Of a stretch of 64,000 nt of DNA, positions 41,517 to 49,752 are shown in pieces. The stretch covers positions 45,658 to 109,657 of the forward strand of contig JAEUIQ010000001.1 in assembly GCA_016794985.1 (NCBI GenBank). The letters run 5' to 3'. Within the stretch, counting starts at the first letter, position 1. Each line of letters starts with the position of its first letter. Below the pieces are notes generated by a model. It was not told where the DNA came from. It saw only the letters and a list, made by a program, of their open reading frames with translations, and ran no database searches. A program made the position numbers and the translations under genes. The DNA comes from Planctomycetaceae bacterium (GTDB lineage: Bacteria; Planctomycetota; Planctomycetia; Pirellulales; Pirellulaceae).

Positions 41517-42797
41517 CTATGGTGAGGGTCGAGGCGGAACTACCTTGGGTTGGGCCAATCTTACGGCCTCTTCCAGCGCGGCTTCGCGCTGCACATCAAC
41601 CCCCTGGCATGTGCTTGGATCCATTGGTACTTCGAGGTGCGGATCCACGCCAATCTTTTCCAAGCGCTGGCCATCGACCTTTATGTCGCGCACCGCCAAC
41701 CAAAGCAAGTCCTCTCCATCAACGACCAACGGGGACCCCGCCAAGACGGCTCCAGCCGTCCGCGTACCGACGAGCGTCGCCAGTCCGTGTCGCTTCGCTC
41801 CATAAGCCAGCACTTCTTTACCGCTCCGACTGGTCTCATTGATCAGCATCACTACCGGCTTGCGCCAGGGCAGGGTGGAAGAACTGGTCTCGCCGTCGCG
41901 ACCGATTGAGAGAAGTTCCGGGACATCGCGATTGAATAGGCTCAGATAGTTGGCGTCTGCACCACCCAGTCCGTATCTCAAGTCCAAAACCAAAACATCC
42001 GCTTTTCGCAGTTCGCCGCTTTGTATGGCCTGTTCGAGCGCTTCTTGGTATCGTCGGCCCGCGTACGAATAGAAATGGGCATAGCCGATTTTCGTGCCGC
42101 TGCGCTCCACGATCGTCATGCTGGCGGTCAACGCGGCGTACATCTCATCGCCGGGGTGAACCTTTCTGGCTGTAACGTGGAGGCTTTGTTGCTGACCACC
42201 GCGTTGGATTGTCAACGTCGCGGGTTGATCGACCAAGCTCCACCATCCTGCGACAGGTGTGTAAGGTTGGTCATTCACTTTCAACAACATGTCTCCGATT
42301 TGGACGCCGCTTGCGGCCGCTGGACCGCCTGGGAGAACATCGGCTACCACCCATTGTTGCCCACACTTTTGCGCAATGATCCCGATCGAAGGATACTCGA
42401 GCGGCTGCCGTTGAAACAATTCTTGAATACTAGGCAGTGATTCGAAGATGGCCGCAATGTGGTAGTACTCCCAATCTTCAGATGTCAGGTAGTAAGTATG
42501 CGACGCGTCTAGGGCCCGCAAGTATTGGTTAATGATCACACTGAATTGCTGTGGATCTCGGCAACCTACCACCGCGGTTCGTGCTTCTTGCTTGGCACCG
42601 AGATAATTCGGTGACTCGAAAGGATCGCGATAGAAGCGTTCTTCGACTTTGGCAAAGACATTCTCTAATCGAGTCGCATAATCGCGCGGTGTCGCCGTCG
42701 CGGTCTCTTGAGCCAAGACCTCCCGCTCGCTGGTGATGGTTCCGCCGGCGACGGTCAACCAGCACGTTGATAATATCCAGCAGGCTAATCGGTTCAT
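41517..42797 (-). CDS. S41 family (C-terminal processing) peptidase, PDZ-containing
   Basis: A periplasmic serine protease of 426 residues. The leader is followed by a helical part with ASHTYYLTSEDW (the usual DxHT-like segment), a PDZ domain (YPSIGIIAQK, VLPGGPAAASGVQIGDMLLKVN), and the catalytic core with VLVLDLRYGLGG and VVMLINETSRSGKEVLAYGAK, where Ser and the Lys three to four residues on form the dyad region, then GTRTAGAVL. It overlaps the preceding epimerase gene by 4 bases (ATGA) and so belongs to the NHL-epimerase-protease operon. Substrate unknown. Confidence 0.82.
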   Translation of the reverse strand: MNRLACWILSTCWLTVAGGTITSEREVLAQETATATPRDYATRLENVFAKVEERFYRDPFESPNYLGAKQEARTAVVGCRDPQQFSVIINQYLRALDASHTYYLTSEDWEYYHIAAIFESLPSIQELFQRQPLEYPSIGIIAQKCGQQWVVADVLPGGPAAASGVQIGDMLLKVNDQPYTPVAGWWSLVDQPATLTIQRGGQQQSLHVTARKVHPGDEMYAALTASMTIVERSGTKIGYAHFYSYAGRRYQEALEQAIQSGELRKADVLVLDLRYGLGGADANYLSLFNRDVPELLSIGRDGETSSSTLPWRKPVVMLINETSRSGKEVLAYGAKRHGLATLVGTRTAGAVLAGSPLVVDGEDLLWLAVRDIKVDGQRLEKIGVDPHLEVPMDPSTCQGVDVQREAALEEAVRLAQPKVVPPRPSP

Positions 42798-43840
42798 GGC
42801 AACAAGTAAGCGTCAAGTCGCTCCGAAAGGAGTCGTGATCCGTTTCCCGGACGATCCGTCTGCAAGACGTGGCCGGACTCAACGATGACTCCTGTTGCCG
42901 GTTCGTGCGCCAGAAGAACCGCACCATCCAAATCGGCATAGTCCAGCAGCGGCAGAAGCTGCGCCGCTCCGCTGATACCGATCGAGCTCTCGACCATGCA
43001 GCCGACCATCGTTCGCAAACCGAGTGTGCGTGCCTCGCGCAGCATCCGCAGCGCCGGCGTCAGTCCACCACATTTGCAGATTTTTACATTGATCCCGTGA
43101 TAAGTTTCTGCGCAGCGACCGACATCGCGCGGCACCTGACAGTCTTCGTCTGCCAAGATCGGTAGACGAGAGTTGCGATAAACCCACTGCTTGTCCTCGT
43201 GCGAGGCTGACTGTGGTAACGGCTGTTCGATGAATTCCACACCCAGACCTTTCAAGGCGATCGAATTCTCGACGGTTTGTTCGGCTGACCAGGCGCAGTT
43301 GGCGTCTACTCGAAATCTGGCCTCCGTTTTCGACCGCAGTTGTTGCACAATTTCCAAGTCGTGAGGGGTTCCCAGTTTGATCTTGTAGATCGGCCAATTC
43401 GGCTGCTCTTCGAGTTTGGCGATCATCTTGGGGATGGTGTCAATCCCGATCGTGTAGCTGGACGGCGGAGTTTTCTCCCACTCCAGTCCCCACACCTTCC
43501 ATGTGGGTTGACCTAACTTCTTGCCACGCCAATCATGTGCTGCCATATCAATCGCGGACGCGGCGAAGGTGTCCCCTTCCAACAACTCCAACAGTTGGTC
43601 CCACAATTCTAGTGGATTACCCGCGACGTAGGCTTCGATAAATGATCGGGCTCGCGCGATCGACGATAGAATCGCTTCGCGCGGGTGGCCATAGAATTGG
43701 TTCTCGGTTACTTCCCCGTAACCCACGATCCCATCATGCTCCAACTCGACCACAATGCTCGTCTGCCAGTCCATTGTTTCGCGCGAGATCGTAAACGCAT
43801 GCGCCAATGGCAAGCGAAGCGATAGGGCTGTCAGCTTCAT
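42794..43840 (-). CDS. Dipeptide epimerase (L-Ala-D/L-Glu type), enolase superfamily
   Basis: An enolase-superfamily enzyme that epimerizes the second residue of dipeptides such as L-Ala-D-Glu released from murein. Catalytic features are all visible: the KxK pair in IYKIKLG, metal ligands in RVDANCAW, EFIEQPLP and LADEDCQ, the second Lys in VKICKCGGLTPA, and the MVGCMVESSIGISGA segment typical of this subgroup. The capping domain contains GYGEVTENQFYGHP. It is 348 residues and complete. It overlaps the upstream NHL gene by 4 bases and the downstream S41 protease gene by 4. Murein recycling is inferred. Confidence 0.88.
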   Translation of the reverse strand: MKLTALSLRLPLAHAFTISRETMDWQTSIVVELEHDGIVGYGEVTENQFYGHPREAILSSIARARSFIEAYVAGNPLELWDQLLELLEGDTFAASAIDMAAHDWRGKKLGQPTWKVWGLEWEKTPPSSYTIGIDTIPKMIAKLEEQPNWPIYKIKLGTPHDLEIVQQLRSKTEARFRVDANCAWSAEQTVENSIALKGLGVEFIEQPLPQSASHEDKQWVYRNSRLPILADEDCQVPRDVGRCAETYHGINVKICKCGGLTPALRMLREARTLGLRTMVGCMVESSIGISGAAQLLPLLDYADLDGAVLLAHEPATGVIVESGHVLQTDRPGNGSRLLSERLDAYLLP

Positions 43841-44805
43841 GGCGCGGTCCCTGCTGGCTTGTTTTGGCTTTGATGAACGACCGTTACCGTGCCGTCAGCT
43901 TGAACCGCAAATATCGCATTAGCTCGTGGATCCGCGACGAAGACTCGTTGACCATCGGTTGCCAAACCGACCGGTAACTGGAATCGGTCGTCAGTCACCC
44001 ACTTGTTGACTTCACCGCTGGCAGTGACACGCCACAAACACTTGCCGTAACTGTCGCTGACAACCCAATCGCCACTAGCCAACTTCACGACATCGGCTGG
44101 AAAGTCGAACGGTCGATCGGCGACGAACACCTCCGCTGGTGAATAGTCCCCACCGAATACTTGGACATTCTCGCCAGCGATCGCGGTGGTCTTCGCTGGA
44201 TCGCCTGTCGACGAAATCTTGAGCAGGGGTTTGTCGACCCCGGTCAGTACCAACAGTTTTTCAGCACCGTCCGGTTGTACTGCCTTGGGAGCTTGAATCG
44301 TCGCCAGCACGGTCAGCTTTTGGTCGTTCTCGATCCGTACGACTTGACGCAGTTTTAAATCGCAAACCAAAACTTCACCGTTCGCTCCGATACTTACATT
44401 CATCGGTACGCTGATTTGTCCGCCAGTTAATGGCACTGGTTGACCGTTTTCGAATCGATAGACTTCCGTCGTCGTACTGCAACCGGCGATCACGCGGCCT
44501 TCGTTGTCGACGGTCAAACAACGAATGGCGTTGAGAGTCGTGCGAAACTTATTGCTGGCTTGATAGAAAATGCTGACTTGACCCTCTTTGATTTGCCAGA
44601 TCCCGGGCAGGTTCCGATCCGCTACGTACAGAACCCCTTGGGCATCGACGGCAACATCGAGCGGGTACTTCAAATCCGTTTCCTGCGCCTCGGTTGCTGC
44701 GGCTGTTTCTTGTGGACCGGCGGCTTGGCTAAAGGTCAAAACTGAGTCAATGAAAGCGTGACCAAGGGCCAGAATCATCAAGGCATAACGGGTGGTGATA
44801 AGCAT
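43837..44805 (-). CDS. Secreted NHL/SMP-30-like beta-propeller protein
   Basis: A 322-residue protein with an N-terminal hydrophobic leader (LMILALGHAFIDSVLTF). Propeller blades are seen as repeated patterns: YPLDVAVDAQGVLYVADRNL, IRCLTVDNEGRVIAG, VPMNVSIGANGEVLVCDLK, PADVVKLASGDWVVSD, LPVGLATDGQRVFVAD. It probably binds ligands or proteins in the periplasm; no catalytic motif was recognised. It is the first gene of the operon with the dipeptide epimerase and the S41 protease (4-base overlaps), and follows a 300-base gap holding a REP-like element. Confidence 0.75.
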   Translation of the reverse strand: MLITTRYALMILALGHAFIDSVLTFSQAAGPQETAAATEAQETDLKYPLDVAVDAQGVLYVADRNLPGIWQIKEGQVSIFYQASNKFRTTLNAIRCLTVDNEGRVIAGCSTTTEVYRFENGQPVPLTGGQISVPMNVSIGANGEVLVCDLKLRQVVRIENDQKLTVLATIQAPKAVQPDGAEKLLVLTGVDKPLLKISSTGDPAKTTAIAGENVQVFGGDYSPAEVFVADRPFDFPADVVKLASGDWVVSDSYGKCLWRVTASGEVNKWVTDDRFQLPVGLATDGQRVFVADPRANAIFAVQADGTVTVVHQSQNKPAGTAP

Positions 44806-44970
44806 GCAAGTTCTCGAAGAAATTACGTGGATAGGTGCCGGTTAGGATTCACTTGGGATCGATCGTGGTGGTTCGTTGCGCCAACGGGAATGGGATCGCG
44901 GAGCGGTCCACGATCCGTTGCAAAGGATTGTCACCAAACAGCTGCCGGATGCGTTCTCGACTCGACTTCG

Positions 44971-45034
44971 CAACCCGAAGCGTCAGCGAGAGATCTTGCT
45001 CGACGAACCTATCCCTCGCAGACGCTTCGGGTTG
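44971..45034. repeat. REP-like hairpin element, family A copy 2
   Basis: CAACCCGAAGCGTC-AGCGAG (44971-44990) pairs with its reverse complement at 45015-45034, with a single mismatch in 20 pairs and a 24-base loop. Arms and loop resemble the element at 2117-2186. It lies alone in the 300-base gap between the NHL gene and folC; nothing else was seen there. Confidence 0.75.
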
Positions 45035-45104
45035 GGATGACAAGGTCGTTCTTTCGGGACTGTCCCCAAGTGACGCGCGGAGCGATCCTCAACACTGGCG
45101 ACCG

Positions 45105-46532
45105 TTATTCTACATCACGTATTTCTTCGGTCCAACTTCCAATTTCGGCTAAAAGGAACAACGACCCTGCCACTACGATTGTGTCTGTAGGGTCGGCCAC
45201 CTTTACGGCTCGCTGAAACGCTTCGTCCGGACGTTCGTAAGTCTCCACCTGCTGTGGCCGTAACGGATCCGTAACCGACGCCATGATCTCGGTTAGTCGG
45301 TCTAGCTCCACCGCGCGCGGGTTATTGTGAAACCGAGTCAACAAAAAGCGATCAAAGTACTTGGAGGCGAGACGCAGCATTTCGGTCGAATCCTTGTCGC
45401 GCGACACGGCGAATACCAATATTCGTTGTCGGCCAGGTTGTTGAGCTGACGGTGTGCCTTCGACTGCGGTTCTATCCAAGTCTTGCAGGGTTCGGACCAA
45501 AGCTTCAAAACTGGCCGGATTATGGGCCACGTCCAAAATGATTCGCGGTGTCTTCCGGATCAATTGCAATCGACCTGGCGGTCGTGTCTTTATCAACCCC
45601 GCTTGGATCGCTTGGCTACTAACTTCCCACCCGGTGGTTCTTAGATAGACCGTCGCGGCAAAGGCCAAGGCCAAGTTATCGCGTTGGTGCGCGCCAAGCA
45701 AAGGCGTGTGTAATGTCGGCGACTCGATCACTTGATGCGTTTCCGGATCTTCAAAACGAACGACACACGGGCCCGCGACCGGATCTTCCGCGGTCCAACT
45801 CAAGTGCTTACCGAACTGGGCCAACGGGGCCCGCTGACGCCGCGCAATCTCTTCGACGATCGCGCCCGCATCCGACTGCCGGACGCCACTAATAATCGGT
45901 CGCCCTGGCTTGATGATACCAGCCTTCTCTCGAGCAATTTCGGCGACCGTGTTTCCCAGCTGTTGCGTGTGGTCCAAACTGACATTGGTTATGATCGACA
46001 CCAGTGGGTCCACAACGTTCGTCGAGTCCAAGCGTCCGCCCATCCCGACTTCGATCACCGCCACTTGGACGGCCTGTCGATAAAAATACAGAAACGCGGT
46101 CGCGGTGCAGAGGTCAAAAAAAGTCAAACTTCCAAAATCCGGTTCTGCTGCGGACCGTTCATCCACCTGCGCTACCAAGGGCATCAAGGACCGCACTGCG
46201 TCCACCAAGTCTGGGACTTCCGCTTCACGTCCATCGACCACAAACCGTTCTCGGAGATGATGGAGATGGGGCGAGGTATACAAACCGCTGCGATAACCGC
46301 CTTGGCTCAGGATGTGATGCACCATCGTGCTGACCGAACCTTTGCCCTTGGTTCCAGTCACATGCACGATCGCCATCGCGCGGTGCGGATTACCCGCCAA
46401 CTCCAGCAGTGCCGTTATCGGCCTGAGCCGAAAGTGCCGGTGTCCATAAGCCGTTGGCAGTTGCTTCTCATAATTGAGACGCCCAAAGAAGAACGAGTCT
46501 AGAAGTTCTTGTTCTGGAGTCGTTGAAGGCAT
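45105..46532 (-). CDS. folC: Folylpolyglutamate / dihydrofolate synthase
   Basis: Adds glutamate to folates (and to dihydropteroate in bifunctional members), in the cytosol. Key motifs: the P-loop IVHVTGTKGKGSVSTMV, TSPHLHHLRERF, VEVGMGGRLDSTN (as VIEVGMGGRLDSTNVV), ITNVSLDHTQQLGNT, EKAGIIKPGRPI, and ILDVAHNPASFEALV. At about 475 residues it is slightly long. ATG 46532 is chosen, 2 bases after the stop of the BY-kinase-like gene; a GTG at 46568 would overlap that gene. A housekeeping gene placed last in an exopolysaccharide-type operon is unusual. Confidence 0.9.
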   Translation of the reverse strand: MPSTTPEQELLDSFFFGRLNYEKQLPTAYGHRHFRLRPITALLELAGNPHRAMAIVHVTGTKGKGSVSTMVHHILSQGGYRSGLYTSPHLHHLRERFVVDGREAEVPDLVDAVRSLMPLVAQVDERSAAEPDFGSLTFFDLCTATAFLYFYRQAVQVAVIEVGMGGRLDSTNVVDPLVSIITNVSLDHTQQLGNTVAEIAREKAGIIKPGRPIISGVRQSDAGAIVEEIARRQRAPLAQFGKHLSWTAEDPVAGPCVVRFEDPETHQVIESPTLHTPLLGAHQRDNLALAFAATVYLRTTGWEVSSQAIQAGLIKTRPPGRLQLIRKTPRIILDVAHNPASFEALVRTLQDLDRTAVEGTPSAQQPGRQRILVFAVSRDKDSTEMLRLASKYFDRFLLTRFHNNPRAVELDRLTEIMASVTDPLRPQQVETYERPDEAFQRAVKVADPTDTIVVAGSLFLLAEIGSWTEEIRDVE

Positions 46533-46534
46533 GC

Positions 46535-47746
46535 TCAATCGATCGTGATCAATCCGGAGACGCGACACTCGGTAGCTCGCAACAGGTCGACAACTTGCTG
46601 GGTCGTGGGGCCTAAGTCATCTTCCATGTTGGTTATCAAATAAGTGTAATCGCAGAAGCGACCCCAAGTGGCTGTGACGCGATCCTGGGCGGCACCGGCG
46701 TGCACGCAAACCCATTGGTATCGTCGCCGCAACTGTAGCGATATTTCGGCCCAGCGTCCACCTGCGACCCGACGAAAACTGATATCTCCCGCTCCGCTTG
46801 GCAGCCACGAAAGGTTCTCGACCCCGGTTGGCCTAACCAAGACCTCCAGCGGGTGGTCCAAGTTGATTGCTTCGCTAAGCCCGGTCAAGTAAACATTTCC
46901 CAATTGTCGGCTGATGTCTCGGTGTCCATAGTCGGCGTCAATCAGCAAGACTTGGCCCAAACCTCGGCGGGACAATTCCCAGGCCATTTGTGTGCATACG
47001 AGCGAGCTCGACGCCTCGCTACGCTGGTCTTGGCAAAAGTGCATCACTGCCGGGACGGTGTGGGGAACTTTCTGCAACAGTCGATCCACCAATCGCGTCG
47101 TGTAGGCGTTGGGAGCCGCTTGTCGGAACCACAAACTTTCGAACAACGGCAGACCGACGGAGATGTCTGGTTCGGGAACTTGCGTCTTTAGCGGGACGAT
47201 CGAGACGTCCGCCGCCGTATCGTCGTTGGCTCCTATCGAGCGGGTCGGCGTCTCGACTGACGGGATCGGCTTCGACCGAGCTGCGGTCGGTTGGTTTTGC
47301 CGCAACACAAAATGTGGCGTCGTTGGCTCGTGAGCCTGCGTCACGCCTTCCGCTACGGCCGCTGAGCTGGTCCTCGTGTTCGTCTCGCTAACGCTGGGTT
47401 CATCTGGTGAATCAACCCACAACGAGATCGCGACCTCGTCGCGTGGCGCTCGGCTGACGTCCGTGGTCGCTCCGAACGATGGGATCGTAACGAATGACTC
47501 GCCAGACCGCGGAACGCCAGTCGGTCTGGTCGTGCGCGGGCCCCCGATGGTTGTCGTTCCTGCCGCTGCCAAGGCAACTTGCGCCACGACGGGCTGAGTC
47601 GCGTTCGCGTGGTATGGACGTTGCTCCATCGCTTGGTGGGCTCGATCCAAACGCTGTTGGATTTGCTCCAAGTGGCTGGCTAGTTCCGGTTGGATCTTGG
47701 CGGAGACGGTGTTCAGTTGCCGCAAGATATCTTCGATCCGGTGCAT
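46535..47746 (-). CDS. BY-kinase/ParA-like protein with degenerate P-loop
   Basis: The C-terminal 200 residues align by eye with tyrosine autokinase ATPases of exopolysaccharide loci: LSRRGLGQVLLIDADYGHRD (Walker A' / DxD strand), LGNVYLTGLSEAI, LSWLPSGAGD, and YQWVCVHAGAAQDRVTATW. The first P-loop, expected as a GxxxxGK(S/T), is replaced by FCQDQRSEASSSLVC, with no Gly-Lys, so ATP binding is doubtful. The N-terminal 200 residues are low complexity, and there is no C-terminal tyrosine cluster. ATG 47746 has GGGAG 8 bases upstream; ATG 47773 is the alternative. It lies between the ATPase gene and folC. Possibly a regulatory pseudoenzyme. Confidence 0.65.
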   Translation of the reverse strand: MHRIEDILRQLNTVSAKIQPELASHLEQIQQRLDRAHQAMEQRPYHANATQPVVAQVALAAAGTTTIGGPRTTRPTGVPRSGESFVTIPSFGATTDVSRAPRDEVAISLWVDSPDEPSVSETNTRTSSAAVAEGVTQAHEPTTPHFVLRQNQPTAARSKPIPSVETPTRSIGANDDTAADVSIVPLKTQVPEPDISVGLPLFESLWFRQAAPNAYTTRLVDRLLQKVPHTVPAVMHFCQDQRSEASSSLVCTQMAWELSRRGLGQVLLIDADYGHRDISRQLGNVYLTGLSEAINLDHPLEVLVRPTGVENLSWLPSGAGDISFRRVAGGRWAEISLQLRRRYQWVCVHAGAAQDRVTATWGRFCDYTYLITNMEDDLGPTTQQVVDLLRATECRVSGLITID

Positions 47747-47784
47747 GTTGGGGACTCCCGTTTTCCTCGACATATCGCTGACGC

Positions 47785-49707
47785 CTAATAACCACGCAAG
47801 GCATGCAACAGCGCGCGTAGATCTTTGCGACGAGCCAAGACCGGTGGCGGCAGTGATTGTGGGGCATGCGTTTCGCGGGACGCCTTCGCTCGCTCGTCGG
47901 TCGGCTGCCGATGGATGATGTTGGCATCATCCCGAAATGGCTCGCTTGTCGTGCGTACTTCGGGGCCCAGCTCCGGTTCCGCTCCAGTCCACGCGACCGT
48001 TGGCGAATCAATCGGCCGCACGGTCTCCCAACGTGACAAGCTTTGTGGTGGGTTTACTCGGCGATGGGCGGATTCGTCAATCCGAATTTCCGTCGCGGGA
48101 TCCTCGTTGGGGGTGGCTGTCGCCTCCTGACCCAGCGTCGGATTGGAAGGCAGGTGCTGGTTGGAAACACTGGGCAACGGCAAAGACACGGGGGCTACCT
48201 CATCGAGAGAATCTGGGGTGCGAATGAACTGAGTCCAAACGGTATCTTCCAACCACAGTGACTCTAAATACAAGTGATCTTGGAACACGACCCTGGGGTC
48301 GATTGCGACCTTTGGGCTCAGCTCATCCGTCTCTTGGTTCACGATTTCCACGGGCGTCACCAACGCTTGCAAATCAGCTTCGATCAACATTTCATCGATC
48401 GCATGCCAAGGCTCTTGCAAGATATGGATCGCCTGTTCGATTGTGTCGATCTTTTCCGCCAAACGGCGCCAAGGAACATTCTGTGCCGCGGCAGAGGTCG
48501 ATTCCGCTTCGCGGGGCAACTCCGATGCCATTGGATTTGGTGCCGATCGCGAAACCGGTTTTTGAATATCTGCTTCGAAGGCAAACCGAATGAGCGCTTT
48601 CGGTGGTTCTACTTCCCGAGGTTGCGGTGTCGTGTCGGGTTCCGCGATTGTTCGATCGGTGCGCGTTCCGATCGCTGTCTCGGGAGCGAGCGACCGTTCG
48701 CTCGTCAGCGCTGCGGGGCTTTCGGCTGCCGGTGTTGCTTGGTTTACTTCCTGACGTGGTGCTTCCCGTTGTGCTGGATCGAGTGCCAAAATTGTATGGC
48801 TGTTCCCAATCGCGACTTCATCGTCCAACGAACCGAACTGGACGACTTCCAACGTTGCCTCGGCGCCGGCGGCCGGCAATTTTTTCGGCAATTGCGGTAT
48901 GGGTAATCGCTGCCACATCGCCCAGGCGACTTGAATCGCGTCTTCGTTTATCACTTGTTGGTGCTGATTCGCGGCCAAGTTTACGGCTTGGTCGCAAAGT
49001 TGGTTGACCAAACGCGGGATGCCCATCGTCGCGGTGTGGATGGCTTGAACCGCGCTTTGCTCGAACGGCGACTGCTGACCCCCGGCCCTGCGCCAGTGGA
49101 AGTCGATGTAAAGACCCACCTCTTCGAGACTCATGCCGGTCAGGTAAATTCGACACGCCACCCGCTGTTGCAGCGATTCCAGTGGTGGTGTCATCAGCTG
49201 CTCTTCCAAAGCATGGGTCCCAGCCAGTGCTACTTGAATCGCGCTATGTCCCTCGCGAACCAAATTGGACAACAAACGAATCTGCTCCAGTAGCTCTGGA
49301 CTCAAGTTGTGCGCTTCGTCGATTAGTAGCCAAATACCACGCGAAAACTCCGCTCGGGTCTTCACCGCCGAAGTCAAGAACAATCGCGGATCCTCGCTGC
49401 CTGTCAGTTCCTGCTTCAAGCCGAGCTCGTACAACAACGACTGATAAAACTGGTGCCGATCCGTGAAGTCACCATCTAGCAAAATGCCGACGCCGCCCAT
49501 TCGTCGTATCTGCCGGGCCAGCGCCCTCAGCAGCATCGTTTTGCCGGTTCCGGGACTTCCTACGATCAATGTGGGACCTAACTGTTGGCCCAACGTGCGT
49601 TCGACAGCCTGATAGTTCTCTTGAAACGATCCGTAAAAGCAACAATGATCCGCGACCGGGATGGCCGGGAACGGTCGTTCTCGTAGTTGAAAGTGGCTCT
49701 GAATCAT
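47785..49707 (-). CDS. ExeA/GspA-like AAA ATPase of exopolysaccharide (PEP-CTERM locus) type
   Basis: Residues 1 to about 270 form an AAA module: FQLRERPFPAIPVADHCCFY, Walker A GSPGTGKT, Walker B WLLIDEAHNL, sensor-1 region IQVALAGTH, and GMSLEEVGLYIDFHWRRAGG with IPRLVNQLCDQAVNLA at the end. This is the layout of the putative secretion ATPases found beside exosortase/XrtA loci. The last 370 residues are an acidic, Pro/Glu-rich extension, not part of the family and probably disordered. ATG 49707 is used (GGAGAG upstream), since a GTG at 49716 is in frame but less supported. It is 45 bases after the Wzz-like gene. Confidence 0.78.
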   Translation of the reverse strand: MIQSHFQLRERPFPAIPVADHCCFYGSFQENYQAVERTLGQQLGPTLIVGSPGTGKTMLLRALARQIRRMGGVGILLDGDFTDRHQFYQSLLYELGLKQELTGSEDPRLFLTSAVKTRAEFSRGIWLLIDEAHNLSPELLEQIRLLSNLVREGHSAIQVALAGTHALEEQLMTPPLESLQQRVACRIYLTGMSLEEVGLYIDFHWRRAGGQQSPFEQSAVQAIHTATMGIPRLVNQLCDQAVNLAANQHQQVINEDAIQVAWAMWQRLPIPQLPKKLPAAGAEATLEVVQFGSLDDEVAIGNSHTILALDPAQREAPRQEVNQATPAAESPAALTSERSLAPETAIGTRTDRTIAEPDTTPQPREVEPPKALIRFAFEADIQKPVSRSAPNPMASELPREAESTSAAAQNVPWRRLAEKIDTIEQAIHILQEPWHAIDEMLIEADLQALVTPVEIVNQETDELSPKVAIDPRVVFQDHLYLESLWLEDTVWTQFIRTPDSLDEVAPVSLPLPSVSNQHLPSNPTLGQEATATPNEDPATEIRIDESAHRRVNPPQSLSRWETVRPIDSPTVAWTGAEPELGPEVRTTSEPFRDDANIIHRQPTDERAKASRETHAPQSLPPPVLARRKDLRALLHALRGY

Positions 49708-49752
49708 TACCTTCACTCTCCGAATCCTTCGTCGACACCAACTTGGCCGGAG

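Noticed and set aside
45732..46502. 256-codon plus-strand open frame
   Set aside because: Antisense to folC, which has clear P-loop and Mur-ligase-type motifs.
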